Below, in pieces: positions 45,678 to 53,895 of a stretch of 64,000 bases of DNA. Position 1 is the first letter of the stretch; each line of letters opens with the position of its first letter. Location: positions 27,076 through 91,075 of the forward strand of contig JBAVYH010000072.1 in NCBI GenBank assembly GCA_049698695.1. The letters are read 5' to 3'. The notes beneath the pieces were generated by a model, which searched no databases, had not been told where the DNA came from, and saw only the letters and a program-made list of their open reading frames with translations. The translations under genes were made by a program, and so were the position numbers. Source of the stretch: Bog-375 sp049698695. GTDB lineage: Bacteria > Acidobacteriota > Terriglobia > Bryobacterales > Bryobacteraceae.

Positions 45678-46943
45678 GTGAGCGATCAAAACGGACTTCA
45701 ATTAGAACGATATTCGCTGGGAATGGGCGACCGGTTTGCCCACCAGGCGAAACCGCAGTTGGCAGCCTGCGTGTGCGCCGCCGCACAAGGCGCCTCGGTG
45801 ACGCCGGTTTGGAACAAGTCCAACCGCGAACACAAGACGGTGGGCTCGGAGCCCGCCAGCGCGCGCGCCGCCGCCGATGCGGCGGTGCAGGCCCTGGGCT
45901 GGAAGGAGCCGTATTTTCTCGACGCGGATCATATTAACCTGGAGACGGTCGACCGGTTTCTGGCGTCGTGCGACTTCTTCACGCTGGATGTGGCGCACGC
46001 CATCGCGCAGCGGCCGAAGCCCGGCGCGGTGGAAGCGTTTCTGGCGCGCCATCGGGAACTGGTGGGACGCATCGAGATCGCCGGACTGGCGGAGCCGCTG
46101 GCGATGAGCAAGGAGAAGGCCTTCCGCGCCGCATCCAAATACCTGCATGCGGTCGGCGAAGCCGCGGCCATCTACCGGCACATCGCGCAGCGGGCGGCCG
46201 GCAGCTTCATCACGGAAGTTTCGATGGATGAGACCGATACGCCGCAGACGCCTTCCGAACTGCTGCTGATTCTGGCAGCCTTGGCCGACGAGAACATCCC
46301 CGTCCAAACCATCGCCCCCAAGTTCACCGGCCGCTTCAACAAGGGCGTGGATTACGTAGGCGACGTGGAGCAGTTCGAGCGCGAGTTCTCGAGCGACGTG
46401 GCCGTGATCGCGCACGCGGTCGAGCGCTACAAACTGCCCAAGGATCTGAAGCTCAGCGTGCATTCCGGCAGCGACAAGTTCTCGCTGTACGCGCCCATTC
46501 GCCGCGCGCTGGGCAATAACGGCGCCGGCGTTCATGTCAAGACCGCGGGCACCACCTGGCTGGAGGAGCTGATTGGGCTGGCGGAAGCCGGCGGAGAAGG
46601 GCTGGCGCTGGCCAAGGAGATTTACGCGGAGGCTTACGAACACCGGCGTGAGTTATGTGAGCCGTACGCTTCGGTAATCGACATTGATGCCTCCAAGCTT
46701 CCCACGCCCGCGACGGTGAACGGCTGGACCGCGGAGCAGTACGCCGGCGCATTGCGCCACGACCGGCAGAATCCGCTCTTCAATCCGAACCTGCGCCAGT
46801 TGCTGCACGTGGGTTACAAGATCGCGGCCAAGATGGGCAAGCGGTACACGAAGATGCTGGATGCATGCGAGGAGAGCATCGCACGCAACGTCACCACCAA
46901 TCTTTTCGAGCGCCACATCCGGCCGCTGTTTCTGGGCGCGTAG
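45678..46943 (+). CDS. uxaE: Tagaturonate epimerase UxaE
   Basis: The 421-residue protein matches the UxaE family, which epimerises D-tagaturonate and D-fructuronate in galacturonate catabolism. Characteristic stretches are SFITEVSMDETDTPQTP, IAPKFTGRFNKGVDYVGD, LSVHSGSDKFSLY and LRQLLHVGYKIAAKMG, with the metal-binding Glu, Asp and His. Start GTG 45678 is preferred over TTG 45657 because of position relative to the promoter and the GGCGGA site. It is divergent from the polygalacturonase, so pectin breakdown and uronate use are coded together. Confidence 0.9.
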   Translation: MSDQNGLQLERYSLGMGDRFAHQAKPQLAACVCAAAQGASVTPVWNKSNREHKTVGSEPASARAAADAAVQALGWKEPYFLDADHINLETVDRFLASCDFFTLDVAHAIAQRPKPGAVEAFLARHRELVGRIEIAGLAEPLAMSKEKAFRAASKYLHAVGEAAAIYRHIAQRAAGSFITEVSMDETDTPQTPSELLLILAALADENIPVQTIAPKFTGRFNKGVDYVGDVEQFEREFSSDVAVIAHAVERYKLPKDLKLSVHSGSDKFSLYAPIRRALGNNGAGVHVKTAGTTWLEELIGLAEAGGEGLALAKEIYAEAYEHRRELCEPYASVIDIDASKLPTPATVNGWTAEQYAGALRHDRQNPLFNPNLRQLLHVGYKIAAKMGKRYTKMLDACEESIARNVTTNLFERHIRPLFLGA

Positions 46944-46974
46944 TGGGCCAGGTCCCCGACCTGCCAAGGGCGGC

Positions 46975-47760
46975 CTATTTGCCCGTCCAGCAAGGCGGGC
47001 GCTTGCCGAGAAACGCGGAGATGCCCTCCTGCGCGTCCGCGGCCAGCGCGTTCATCGACATCACCTCTTTGGCGTAAGCGTAAGCTTTGGGCTGGTCGAG
47101 ATCGATCTGGGTGTAGAACGCCTGCTTGCCGAGAGCGACCACCAGGCTGCTGGCTTCGGCCACTTTCGCCGCCAGCTTGCGCGATTCGGCTTCGAGCTCG
47201 GCGGCAGGAACCACCCGGTTAACGAGACCCCACTCGGCGGCGGTGCGCGCATCCACCATTTGACCGGTGAGCAGCATCTCGAGCGCGCGTTTGCGGCCGA
47301 TGGCGCGGGTTAGCGCGACCATCGGCGTGGTGCAGAAGAGGCCGATCTTCACGCCGGGCGTGCCGAAAGCGGCGCCTTCGGCGGCGATGGCGAGGTCGCA
47401 GGTGGCCACCAACTGGCACCCCGCGGCGGTGGCGACACCCTGCACCGCGGCGATCACCGGCTGCGGGATAGATTGAATCTTCGTCATCAGCTCGGTGCAG
47501 ACGTCGAAGATGCGGCGGTATTCGTTGACGTCGCGGCCGGTCATTTCGCCAAGATCGTGGCCCGAGCAGAACACCGTTCCGGCCGCGCCCAAAATGACGG
47601 CGCGGATTTCGCGGTTGTGGCCGATTTCCTCCAGGCAGGCGGTCAGCTCCAGCATCAGGCCGAGCGAAAGGGCGTTGCGGCGCTCGGGACGATTGAGGGT
47701 GACGATGGCCGCCGCGCCTTCCACCTGGTAGCGAATGGATTCCAGTATGCTGGTTGCCAT
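46975..47760 (-). CDS. Crotonase-family protein, ECHDC3-like (enoyl-CoA hydratase fold)
   Basis: The product has 261 residues. The crotonase fold is clear (VTLNRPERRNALS, FCSGHDLGEM oxyanion region, GVATAAGCQLVATCDLAIA, FGTPGVKIGLFCTTP). The two catalytic Glu of true enoyl-CoA hydratases are replaced: GCQL has Gln and TPG has Gly. That matches the ECHDC3 subgroup, so hydration is doubtful. ATG 47760 has an AGAGGAG site seven bases upstream. The start codon overlaps that of the divergent amidohydrolase gene in CATG. Confidence 0.87.
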   Translation of the reverse strand: MATSILESIRYQVEGAAAIVTLNRPERRNALSLGLMLELTACLEEIGHNREIRAVILGAAGTVFCSGHDLGEMTGRDVNEYRRIFDVCTELMTKIQSIPQPVIAAVQGVATAAGCQLVATCDLAIAAEGAAFGTPGVKIGLFCTTPMVALTRAIGRKRALEMLLTGQMVDARTAAEWGLVNRVVPAAELEAESRKLAAKVAEASSLVVALGKQAFYTQIDLDQPKAYAYAKEVMSMNALAADAQEGISAFLGKRPPCWTGK

Positions 47761-49462
47761 GCGGATGCTCCTCTTCTTTTTGATTGTAGTCGCAGCCGCC
47801 GCGCAGCCGGCCGAGTTGGTGCTGCGGAACGGCAAAATCGCCACCATGAATCCGGCGCAGCCGGCGGTGAAGGCGCTGGCGGCCCGCGGTGGCCGGATCA
47901 TCGCGCTGGGCAGCGACGCCGACATGCGGCTGCTCATAGGAGCGAACACGCGCGTTATCGATCTGCACGGGCAGCTTGCCATTCCGGGCTTCATCGAGGG
48001 CCACGCGCATTTCACCTCGATCGGCGAATACCGGCTGGGCCTGGATTTGCGCGAGGCTCGCACTTGGGACGAGATCGTGGCGCAGGTGGCGCGTGCGGCG
48101 CGGCAGGCCCGCCCGGGCGAGTGGATCGTGGGTCGCGGCTGGCATCAATCGAAGTGGGCTACCGCGCCCGATCCCAACGTGGAAGGGTTCCCCCTGCACG
48201 CCTCGCTCGACGCCGTTTCCGGCGATCATCCGGTGCTGCTCGAGCACTCGAGCGGGCACGCGTCGTTCGTCAACTCCAGGGCGATGGAACTGGCCGGGAT
48301 CACGCGCGCCACGCCGAACCCCAAGGGCGGCGAAATTCTCAAGGACGCCGCCGGCAATCCCACCGGCCTCTTGCGCGAGACGGCGCAGGGGCTGGCGAGC
48401 CGCGCTCTGGAACAGTGGCGCGCGCAGCGCACCCCAGCCGAACAAGCGGCGGAGTTGCGCAAGGTGATCGGCCTCGCGACCTCAGAGTGTCTGGCCAAGG
48501 GCATCACCACGTTTGAAGACGCCGGCTCGCCGCCTTCCACGGTGGATGTGTTCCGGCGGATGGCGGAAAATCACCAGCTTGGCCTGCGCCTGTGGGTGAT
48601 GCTGCGGGAGCCGAACCAGAAGTTGGAGGCGGACCTGGACCGTTACCGCATCATCGGCGGAGGCGGCGATTACCTGACGGTGCGCGCCGTCAAGCGGTAC
48701 ATGGATGGCGCCCTGGGCTCGCGCGGGGCCTGGCTGCTGGAGCCGTATACCGATTCGCCGGGCTCGACGGGGTTCAACGTCGAGGATCCGGCAGACATTC
48801 GCCGCACCGCCGAGCTGGCCATCCGCCACGGATACCAATTGTGCGTGCACGCCATCGGCGACCGCGCCAACCGCGAGGCGCTGAACATCTACGAATCGGT
48901 CTTCCGCGAACATCCGGAGATGAAGAATCTACGGTGGCGCATCGAGCACGCGCAACATCTCAACCCGGCCGATATTCCGCGCTTCGGGCAGCTGGGCGTA
49001 ATCGCGGCCATGCAAGGGATCCATTGCACCTCGGATGCGCCGTTCGTGATCCTGCGCCTGGGGCCGAAGCGCGCCGAGGAGGGCGCGTACGTCTGGCAGA
49101 AGCTCATGAAGTCGGGTGCGATTGTCGGCAACGGCACCGATGCTCCGGTGGAAGACGTGAGCCCGATTGCCTGCTTCTACGCTTCCGTAACGCGCAAGGC
49201 GAAGGACGGGTCGGTGTTCTATCCGGACCAGCGGATGACGCGCCAGGAGGCGCTGCGGTCGTACACCTGGAACAACGCGTACGCGGCGTTTGAAGAGCAC
49301 CTCAAGGGTTCGCTGGAGCCCGGAAAATTGGCGGACATCACCGTGCTATCGCGGGATATTCTGACCATTCCGGACGACGAGATTCCGGCAACGCAGGTGG
49401 TGTACACCATCGTGGGCGGCAAGGTGGCGTTCGACGGGACGGCGGGCACGGCCCAGCGGTAG
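47759..49462 (+). CDS. Exported amidohydrolase (YtcJ-like, Amidohydro_3)
   Basis: The product has about 567 residues with a signal peptide (residues 1-16, ending AAAQP). The metal-dependent hydrolase fold is marked by VIDLHGQLAIPGFIEGHAHF (HxH near residue 78), later HAIGDRAN, WRIEHAQHL and GNGTDAPVEDVSPI (the catalytic Asp). This group acts on N-acyl or cyclic amide compounds; the substrate is unknown. The start is uncertain: ATG 47759 or 47765 gives a good signal peptide, while 47735 is longer. Neither has a clear ribosome site. It is head-to-head with the crotonase gene. Confidence 0.88.
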   Translation: MRMLLFFLIVVAAAAQPAELVLRNGKIATMNPAQPAVKALAARGGRIIALGSDADMRLLIGANTRVIDLHGQLAIPGFIEGHAHFTSIGEYRLGLDLREARTWDEIVAQVARAARQARPGEWIVGRGWHQSKWATAPDPNVEGFPLHASLDAVSGDHPVLLEHSSGHASFVNSRAMELAGITRATPNPKGGEILKDAAGNPTGLLRETAQGLASRALEQWRAQRTPAEQAAELRKVIGLATSECLAKGITTFEDAGSPPSTVDVFRRMAENHQLGLRLWVMLREPNQKLEADLDRYRIIGGGGDYLTVRAVKRYMDGALGSRGAWLLEPYTDSPGSTGFNVEDPADIRRTAELAIRHGYQLCVHAIGDRANREALNIYESVFREHPEMKNLRWRIEHAQHLNPADIPRFGQLGVIAAMQGIHCTSDAPFVILRLGPKRAEEGAYVWQKLMKSGAIVGNGTDAPVEDVSPIACFYASVTRKAKDGSVFYPDQRMTRQEALRSYTWNNAYAAFEEHLKGSLEPGKLADITVLSRDILTIPDDEIPATQVVYTIVGGKVAFDGTAGTAQR

Positions 49463-49472
49463 GGGTGATTTC

Positions 49473-49496
49473 GGAGCCGCGGCCGTGAGGGAGCGG
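49473..49496 (+). repeat. Dispersed gagccgcgaccgt repeat, copy 2
   Basis: gagccgcggccgtgagggag with flanks, 11 bases after the amidohydrolase stop. See 36438 and 51619. Confidence 0.65.
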
Positions 49497-49563
49497 ATGC
49501 CACGGGCGATCAAGAGTCACTATCGGCGGCGCAGTTTCGGAGTTTGACCTCCCCATAGGCAAG

Positions 49564-49592
49564 TTGCCTGCAAAACTGCATCCTGATATCCT
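49564..49592 (+). promoter_or_regulatory. Possible promoter of gap
   Basis: TTGCCT (49564-49569) and TATCCT (49587-49592) are 17 bases apart, each four of six to consensus, 45 bases before the gap ATG. Confidence 0.35.
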
Positions 49593-49636
49593 TTGTATTC
49601 AACTAAATCCCTTTACATTTCACAGGAGAACCAACC

Positions 49637-50644
49637 ATGGCAGTCAAAGTCGGCATTAATGGATTCGGCCGTATTGGCCGGAACGTCGTCCGCGCGAGCC
49701 TGCACCGCGGCGATATCGAATTCGTGGCAGTGAACGACCTCACCGATACCAAGACTCTCGCGCACTTATTGAAATACGATTCTGTGCTCGGCACGCTTCA
49801 TGAGGAAGTCAAGGCGGAAGGCGATGTCATTTCCCTCGGCGGAAAAAAGATCAAAGTCTTCGCCACCAAGGACCCGGCGGAGCTCGACTGGGCCTCGGTG
49901 GGCGCGCAGATTGTGGTGGAATCGACCGGGCGGTTTACCGACGCCAAGGATGCTTCGAAGCACCTGCGCGGTCCGGTGAAAAAGGTCATCATCACGGCGC
50001 CGGCCAAGAACGAGGACATCACGATCGTGCTCGGCGTGAATGACGCGGCCTACATTCCGGCCAAGCACAACATCATTTCCAATGCCAGCTGCACGACCAA
50101 CTGCCTGGCGCCGGTGGCGAAAGTGCTGCAGGAGAAGTTCGGCATCCTGAAGGGATCGATGACCACGATCCACAGCTATACCAACGATCAGAACGTGCTC
50201 GATTTCCCGCACAAGGATCTGCGCCGCGCCCGGGCCGCCGCGCTGAACATGATCCCCACCACCACCGGCGCGGCGAAAGCCATCGGCCTGGTGATGCCGG
50301 AGCTGAAGGGCAAGCTGGACGGCTACTCGATGCGGGTTCCCACGCCGGATGTTTCGGTGGTGGACCTGGTCGCGTTGCTGGCCAAGAATGCCACCGCCGA
50401 GGAAGTCAATGCCGCTTTCCAGCACGCCACCGCGCACGAGCTGAAGGGTATCCTGGCCTACACCGACGATCCGGTGGTTTCGACCGACATGCTGCACAAT
50501 CCGAACAGTTCCATCGTGGACGGGCAGATGACCAAGGTGCTCGATGGCAACCTGTTGAAGGTGGTGAGCTGGTACGACAACGAGTGGGGTTACTCCTGCC
50601 GCGTGGTCGACCTGATCGCGTTCCTCGCCAAGAAAGGCCTGTAG
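49637..50644 (+). CDS. gap: Glyceraldehyde-3-phosphate dehydrogenase
   Basis: The 335-residue glycolytic enzyme has the NAD loop NGFGRIGRNVVRA (residues 8-20), the active-site SNASCTTNCLAPVAKVL (Cys near 153), the His in HSYTNDQ near 179 and WYDNEWGYSCRVVDL at the C-terminus. An Asp after strand 2 (VAVNDLTD) indicates NAD preference. AGGAGA precedes the ATG by ten bases. It is a single gene with its own promoter; pgk and tpi are not next to it. Confidence 0.97.
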   Translation: MAVKVGINGFGRIGRNVVRASLHRGDIEFVAVNDLTDTKTLAHLLKYDSVLGTLHEEVKAEGDVISLGGKKIKVFATKDPAELDWASVGAQIVVESTGRFTDAKDASKHLRGPVKKVIITAPAKNEDITIVLGVNDAAYIPAKHNIISNASCTTNCLAPVAKVLQEKFGILKGSMTTIHSYTNDQNVLDFPHKDLRRARAAALNMIPTTTGAAKAIGLVMPELKGKLDGYSMRVPTPDVSVVDLVALLAKNATAEEVNAAFQHATAHELKGILAYTDDPVVSTDMLHNPNSSIVDGQMTKVLDGNLLKVVSWYDNEWGYSCRVVDLIAFLAKKGL

Positions 50645-50754
50645 GGGCCGGGCGGCATCGCCGCATCACCGTGTGCTCCGGGCCGGTGGTGGTCTAACCG
50701 CAGCCGGCCGCGAGGCGCCACGCGTCTGCTATCCTCAAACCAAAGAGGGGCGCG

Positions 50755-51591
50755 ATGCGTGTAGGCAAGGTGCTCAAGTGGCTGGCGTGCGGTCTCGCCG
50801 GCCTGTCCGCGGTGTCCGCCTTCCAGCGCCCGTTCCGCCAGTTCGACGGCGTGGAATACTCGATCGGCGACGTCCCCTTGCCACCCGACTACCGCGAGAA
50901 AGCCGAGTGGGCTTTCGCACGCCTGATGTATCCGCCCGGCCCGCTCAACGGCTATCGCTACCGCGACCTCGACTGGCACATCGGCGTCTCGCTCTGGACC
51001 CAGGATTTCCCGCGCGCCGACCGGCATTTCTCGCTCGCCGTGCGCCGCCTCACCCGCATCCACGTGCGCTCCGTCGAACAACCGGTGAACCTGGACGAGG
51101 GCGATGCCTATGATTGGCCGTGGCTCTACGCCGTGCAGGTCGGCGAGTGGGGCCTCACCGACCACCAGGGGCAGCAGCTGCGCGAATACCTGCTGCGCGG
51201 CGGCTTCTTCATGGCCGACGATTTCCACGGCAACGCCGAGTGGGCCGAGTTCGAGTCGCGCATCCACAAAGCACTGCCCGAGTTTCCCATCCGCGAGATT
51301 GCCGACGACGATCCCATCTTCCACACTGTCTACAATCTCGAGCACCGGATCCAGGTGCCCGGCGAGGCCCACCTGTACGCCGGATACAAATCCAACAACG
51401 GCCCTTCCAGCCGCGGCGCCCACTGGCGCGCCATCTATGACAGCCAGGGCCGCATCATGGTTGCGATTTCTTATAACTCCGATATCGGCGACGCCTGGGA
51501 GTGGGCCGACGACCCCAACTACCCCGCCAAATTCTCCGACCTCGCCATCCGCCTCGGCGTCAACAACATTGTCTACGCCATGACGCACTAA
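50755..51591 (+). CDS. DUF4159 domain protein
   Basis: The 278-residue protein has a signal or anchor segment (residues 6-22) and a DUF4159 domain: FARLMYPPGP, then DWPWLYAVQVGEWGLTDHQGQQLREYLLRGGFFMADDFHG, and later EHRIQVPGEAHLY. The fold is related to glutamine-amidotransferase-like domains found beside MoxR/VWA systems. No such partners are here, so the role is unknown. A GAGG site lies nine bases before ATG 50755. Confidence 0.86.
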   Translation: MRVGKVLKWLACGLAGLSAVSAFQRPFRQFDGVEYSIGDVPLPPDYREKAEWAFARLMYPPGPLNGYRYRDLDWHIGVSLWTQDFPRADRHFSLAVRRLTRIHVRSVEQPVNLDEGDAYDWPWLYAVQVGEWGLTDHQGQQLREYLLRGGFFMADDFHGNAEWAEFESRIHKALPEFPIREIADDDPIFHTVYNLEHRIQVPGEAHLYAGYKSNNGPSSRGAHWRAIYDSQGRIMVAISYNSDIGDAWEWADDPNYPAKFSDLAIRLGVNNIVYAMTH

Positions 51592-51618
51592 GGCTTCATC
51601 AAGAAATTACCGTACCAA

Positions 51619-51678
51619 CCGCTCCCTGGCGGTCGCGGCTCCGATGCGCGTTCAGAGCCGCGACCGTGAGGGAGCGGT
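51619..51678. terminator. Hairpin formed by two inverted copies of the gagccgcgaccgt repeat
   Basis: The copy at 51619-51642 is inverted relative to 51654-51678, giving a roughly 24-bp stem with a 12-base loop between convergent genes (DUF4159 and esterase). It could end both transcripts but lacks a T-run. It is also evidence that the element is a REP-like palindrome. Confidence 0.6.
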
Positions 51679-51685
51679 GACGGCC

Positions 51686-52534
51686 CTACGGCGCCAGCAG
51701 CTTGCGGTCCCTCATCCAATCGAGCAACCGGTCCGGCCAATTGGCGACCGGGCGCTTGGACCGCAGGCCGAAGCCGTGGCCGCCGCTGCCGTAGATGTGC
51801 ATTTCCGCCGGCACCTGCTGCCTCTCCAAATCCAAGTACAGGTTGACGGTGGCCACCACGTGCGAGCGGTCGTCATCGGCGCAAACCAGGAAGGTCGGCG
51901 GCGCGTCCTTGGGCACGGTGATGGTACCCGGCCGGTAGCCGGGGTAGACGAGCACCGCGAAATCGGGGCGCGAACTGACGCGGTCGATCGGGTCGGCCGC
52001 GTTCGGGTTGCCCGCGTCGAAGCGGGTTTCCATCAGCGCCGCCACTTCCCCGCCCGCCGAGAAACCCATGATGCCGATCCGCGCCGGGTCCACGCCCCAT
52101 TCGGCGGCGCGGCTACGCACCGTGCGCATAGCGCGGGCCGCATCCGGCAAGGCGTCGCCTTCCACCGTGTAGTGGGAGCCGGGCGCTCGCGCCAGCCGGT
52201 ATTTCAGCACGAACGCGGCGATGCCGTTGCGGTTCAGGAAATCGGCGATCTCCCAGCCTTCCTTGTCCATCACCAGTTGCGAATGCCCGCCGCCCGGCGC
52301 CACTATTATCGCCATCCCGCTGGTTTTGTCTTTGGGCGGCAGAAACACGTAGATCGACGGGTAGTGGACAACCGTAAAGTTGCTGGGCAGCCTGGCGTCG
52401 CCTTTGAACACTTCCGGCGCCGTCTCGCCTTCCGACCCCGGCGCGCCGTTGGGCCAGAGCCGGATCTCCTCTCCGCGTTCGGCGGCCAGCGCGGCGGCCG
52501 CGACGAACAGGGCCAACATCCAGTGCGTTCGCAT
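51686..52534 (-). CDS. Exported alpha/beta hydrolase, esterase type
   Basis: The product has 282 residues from ATG 52534, with GGAGG four bases upstream, and a signal peptide (residues 1-18). It has the oxyanion segment VAPGGGHSQLV near 93, the nucleophile elbow GIMGFSAGGEVAAL near 158, an Asp in CADDDRSH near 220 and a His in GSGGHGFGLR near 250. This matches acetyl-xylan-esterase/BD-FAE-like hydrolases, often annotated as endo-1,4-beta-xylanase B. It likely deacetylates plant polysaccharides in the periplasm, in keeping with the pectin genes. Confidence 0.88.
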   Translation of the reverse strand: MRTHWMLALFVAAAALAAERGEEIRLWPNGAPGSEGETAPEVFKGDARLPSNFTVVHYPSIYVFLPPKDKTSGMAIIVAPGGGHSQLVMDKEGWEIADFLNRNGIAAFVLKYRLARAPGSHYTVEGDALPDAARAMRTVRSRAAEWGVDPARIGIMGFSAGGEVAALMETRFDAGNPNAADPIDRVSSRPDFAVLVYPGYRPGTITVPKDAPPTFLVCADDDRSHVVATVNLYLDLERQQVPAEMHIYGSGGHGFGLRSKRPVANWPDRLLDWMRDRKLLAP

Positions 52535-52596
52535 CTTCCCTCCCGGACCTCTACTCACGCTACCACGCGCCGCCGGGACGGCCGCCGCGGGAGGTG

Positions 52597-52640
52597 CCGA
52601 TCCAAAACAACAATCCAGTCTTTTGTTTTGGCTGGATCGG
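52597..52640. other. Inverted repeat between esterase and tolQ starts
   Basis: ccgatcca (52597-52604) pairs with tggatcgg (52633-52640), and inside them ccaaaaca pairs with tgttttgg in an alternative fold. It lies between the divergent starts and could be a regulator site or part of either 5' leader. Confidence 0.35.
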
Positions 52641-52762
52641 GGTGATTTCGCACCCAGCGGCGGTGGTCTCCTCTCGGCGGCCAGATTAATATTCTTTCAC
52701 GCGGAACGCGCTTTTTCTGCGGCGTCGTGCATCCATGTGATAGATTTTAGAGAGGAGACGCA

Positions 52763-53449
52763 TTGATTTTCGAAGCTCCCGCTGCCTTCCTTCTTCAAAC
52801 AGATATCGAGCAGATGGTTCAGGAAGCCGGCCCCGCTGGATGGGTTGTCCTGGTCATCCTCATCCTCTTTTCGATTTTTTCCTGGACGGTGATTTTCGCC
52901 AAGCTGAGCGCGCTCGGCGGCGCGCGCAAGACGAATTGGCGCTTCCTGCGGGCGTTCCGCAAGGCTCCCGCGCTGGACGCGGTGATGGTGGCCAGCGAGC
53001 AGTACCGGCCGGCGCCGCTGGTTTCAGTGTTCGATTTCGGCTACGAGGAAGTGGAGCGGCAGGTGAAAGCGCATGGCCGGCTGAGCAACCGCACCGCGCT
53101 CGAACGGGCGCTCCAATTGGGCGTGAGCGAGGAAGTGGCCAAGCTGGAACGCAACATGCATTGGCTGGCGATCACGGCTTCGGTTTCGCCGTTCATCGGC
53201 CTGCTAGGCACCGTGCTCGGGATCATTCGCACCTTCAACGCCCTGGGCCACCAGGGCGCCACCAGCCTGGCGGCGGTCGGACCCGGCATCTCCGAAGCGC
53301 TGATCGCCACCGCGCTCGGCTTGTTTGCGGCCATTCCCGCGGCCCTGTTCTATAACCTGTTCGGCAACCGCATTCGCGAGATGGGTGCGCGCCTGGACGA
53401 TTTCGCACTCGAGTTTCTGAACCTGGCGGAGCGCAGCTTCGGAGAGTAG
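52763..53449 (+). CDS. tolQ: TolQ proton-channel subunit
   Basis: The 228-residue membrane protein has a helix at about 26-47 and two more near 137-160 and 178-200, with the conserved SPFIGLLGTVLGIIRTF and EALIATALGLFAAIPAALFYN segments of TolQ/ExbB. It forms the proton-driven motor with TolR. The start is TTG 52763, supported by AGAGGAG five bases before it; no ATG is near. It is first in the tolQ-tolR-tolA-tolB-pal-cpoB operon. Confidence 0.93.
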   Translation: MIFEAPAAFLLQTDIEQMVQEAGPAGWVVLVILILFSIFSWTVIFAKLSALGGARKTNWRFLRAFRKAPALDAVMVASEQYRPAPLVSVFDFGYEEVERQVKAHGRLSNRTALERALQLGVSEEVAKLERNMHWLAITASVSPFIGLLGTVLGIIRTFNALGHQGATSLAAVGPGISEALIATALGLFAAIPAALFYNLFGNRIREMGARLDDFALEFLNLAERSFGE

Positions 53450-53451
53450 CG

Positions 53452-53895
53452 ATGGCTTTTTCTGCGAACGGCGGCAACGGTCACGCTTCGCGGCGGCGCG
53501 GCGGCACCGCCCTGGCGGAGATCAACATCACGCCCTTTGTCGACGTGCTGCTGGTGCTGCTGATCATCTTCATGCTCACCGCGCATGTGATGCAGTTCGG
53601 TTTGGAAGTCGACGTGCCCCACACCAGGTATGTGAAGGACACGGCGCAGGAATTGCCGGTGGTGAGCATCACCAAGGACGGCACCTCCTACCTGAACGGC
53701 AAGCCGACCAATATCTACGATCTGGCCGCGGCCATTCACCAACGCTTCGGCAATGCCAAGGGCGTCTATGTGAGCGCCGACCGGGAAGCCATCTGGGACG
53801 TGATAGCCCAGGTGACGGCGGAGCTGGGCGCGGGCGGCTTCCAGGTCAACATGGTGACGCAGCCGGAGGACTCCTCCAATTCTGGCAGAAAGTGA
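53452..53895 (+). CDS. tolR: TolR/ExbD proton-channel subunit
   Basis: The 147-residue protein has a short cytoplasmic N-terminus, one helix (about 27-44) starting INITPFVDVLLVLLIIFML with the proton-carrying Asp in FVDVLL, and a periplasmic domain ending EDSSNSGRK. It starts two bases after tolQ and its stop overlaps the next start. It works with TolQ to energise TolA. Confidence 0.94.
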   Translation: MAFSANGGNGHASRRRGGTALAEINITPFVDVLLVLLIIFMLTAHVMQFGLEVDVPHTRYVKDTAQELPVVSITKDGTSYLNGKPTNIYDLAAAIHQRFGNAKGVYVSADREAIWDVIAQVTAELGAGGFQVNMVTQPEDSSNSGRK

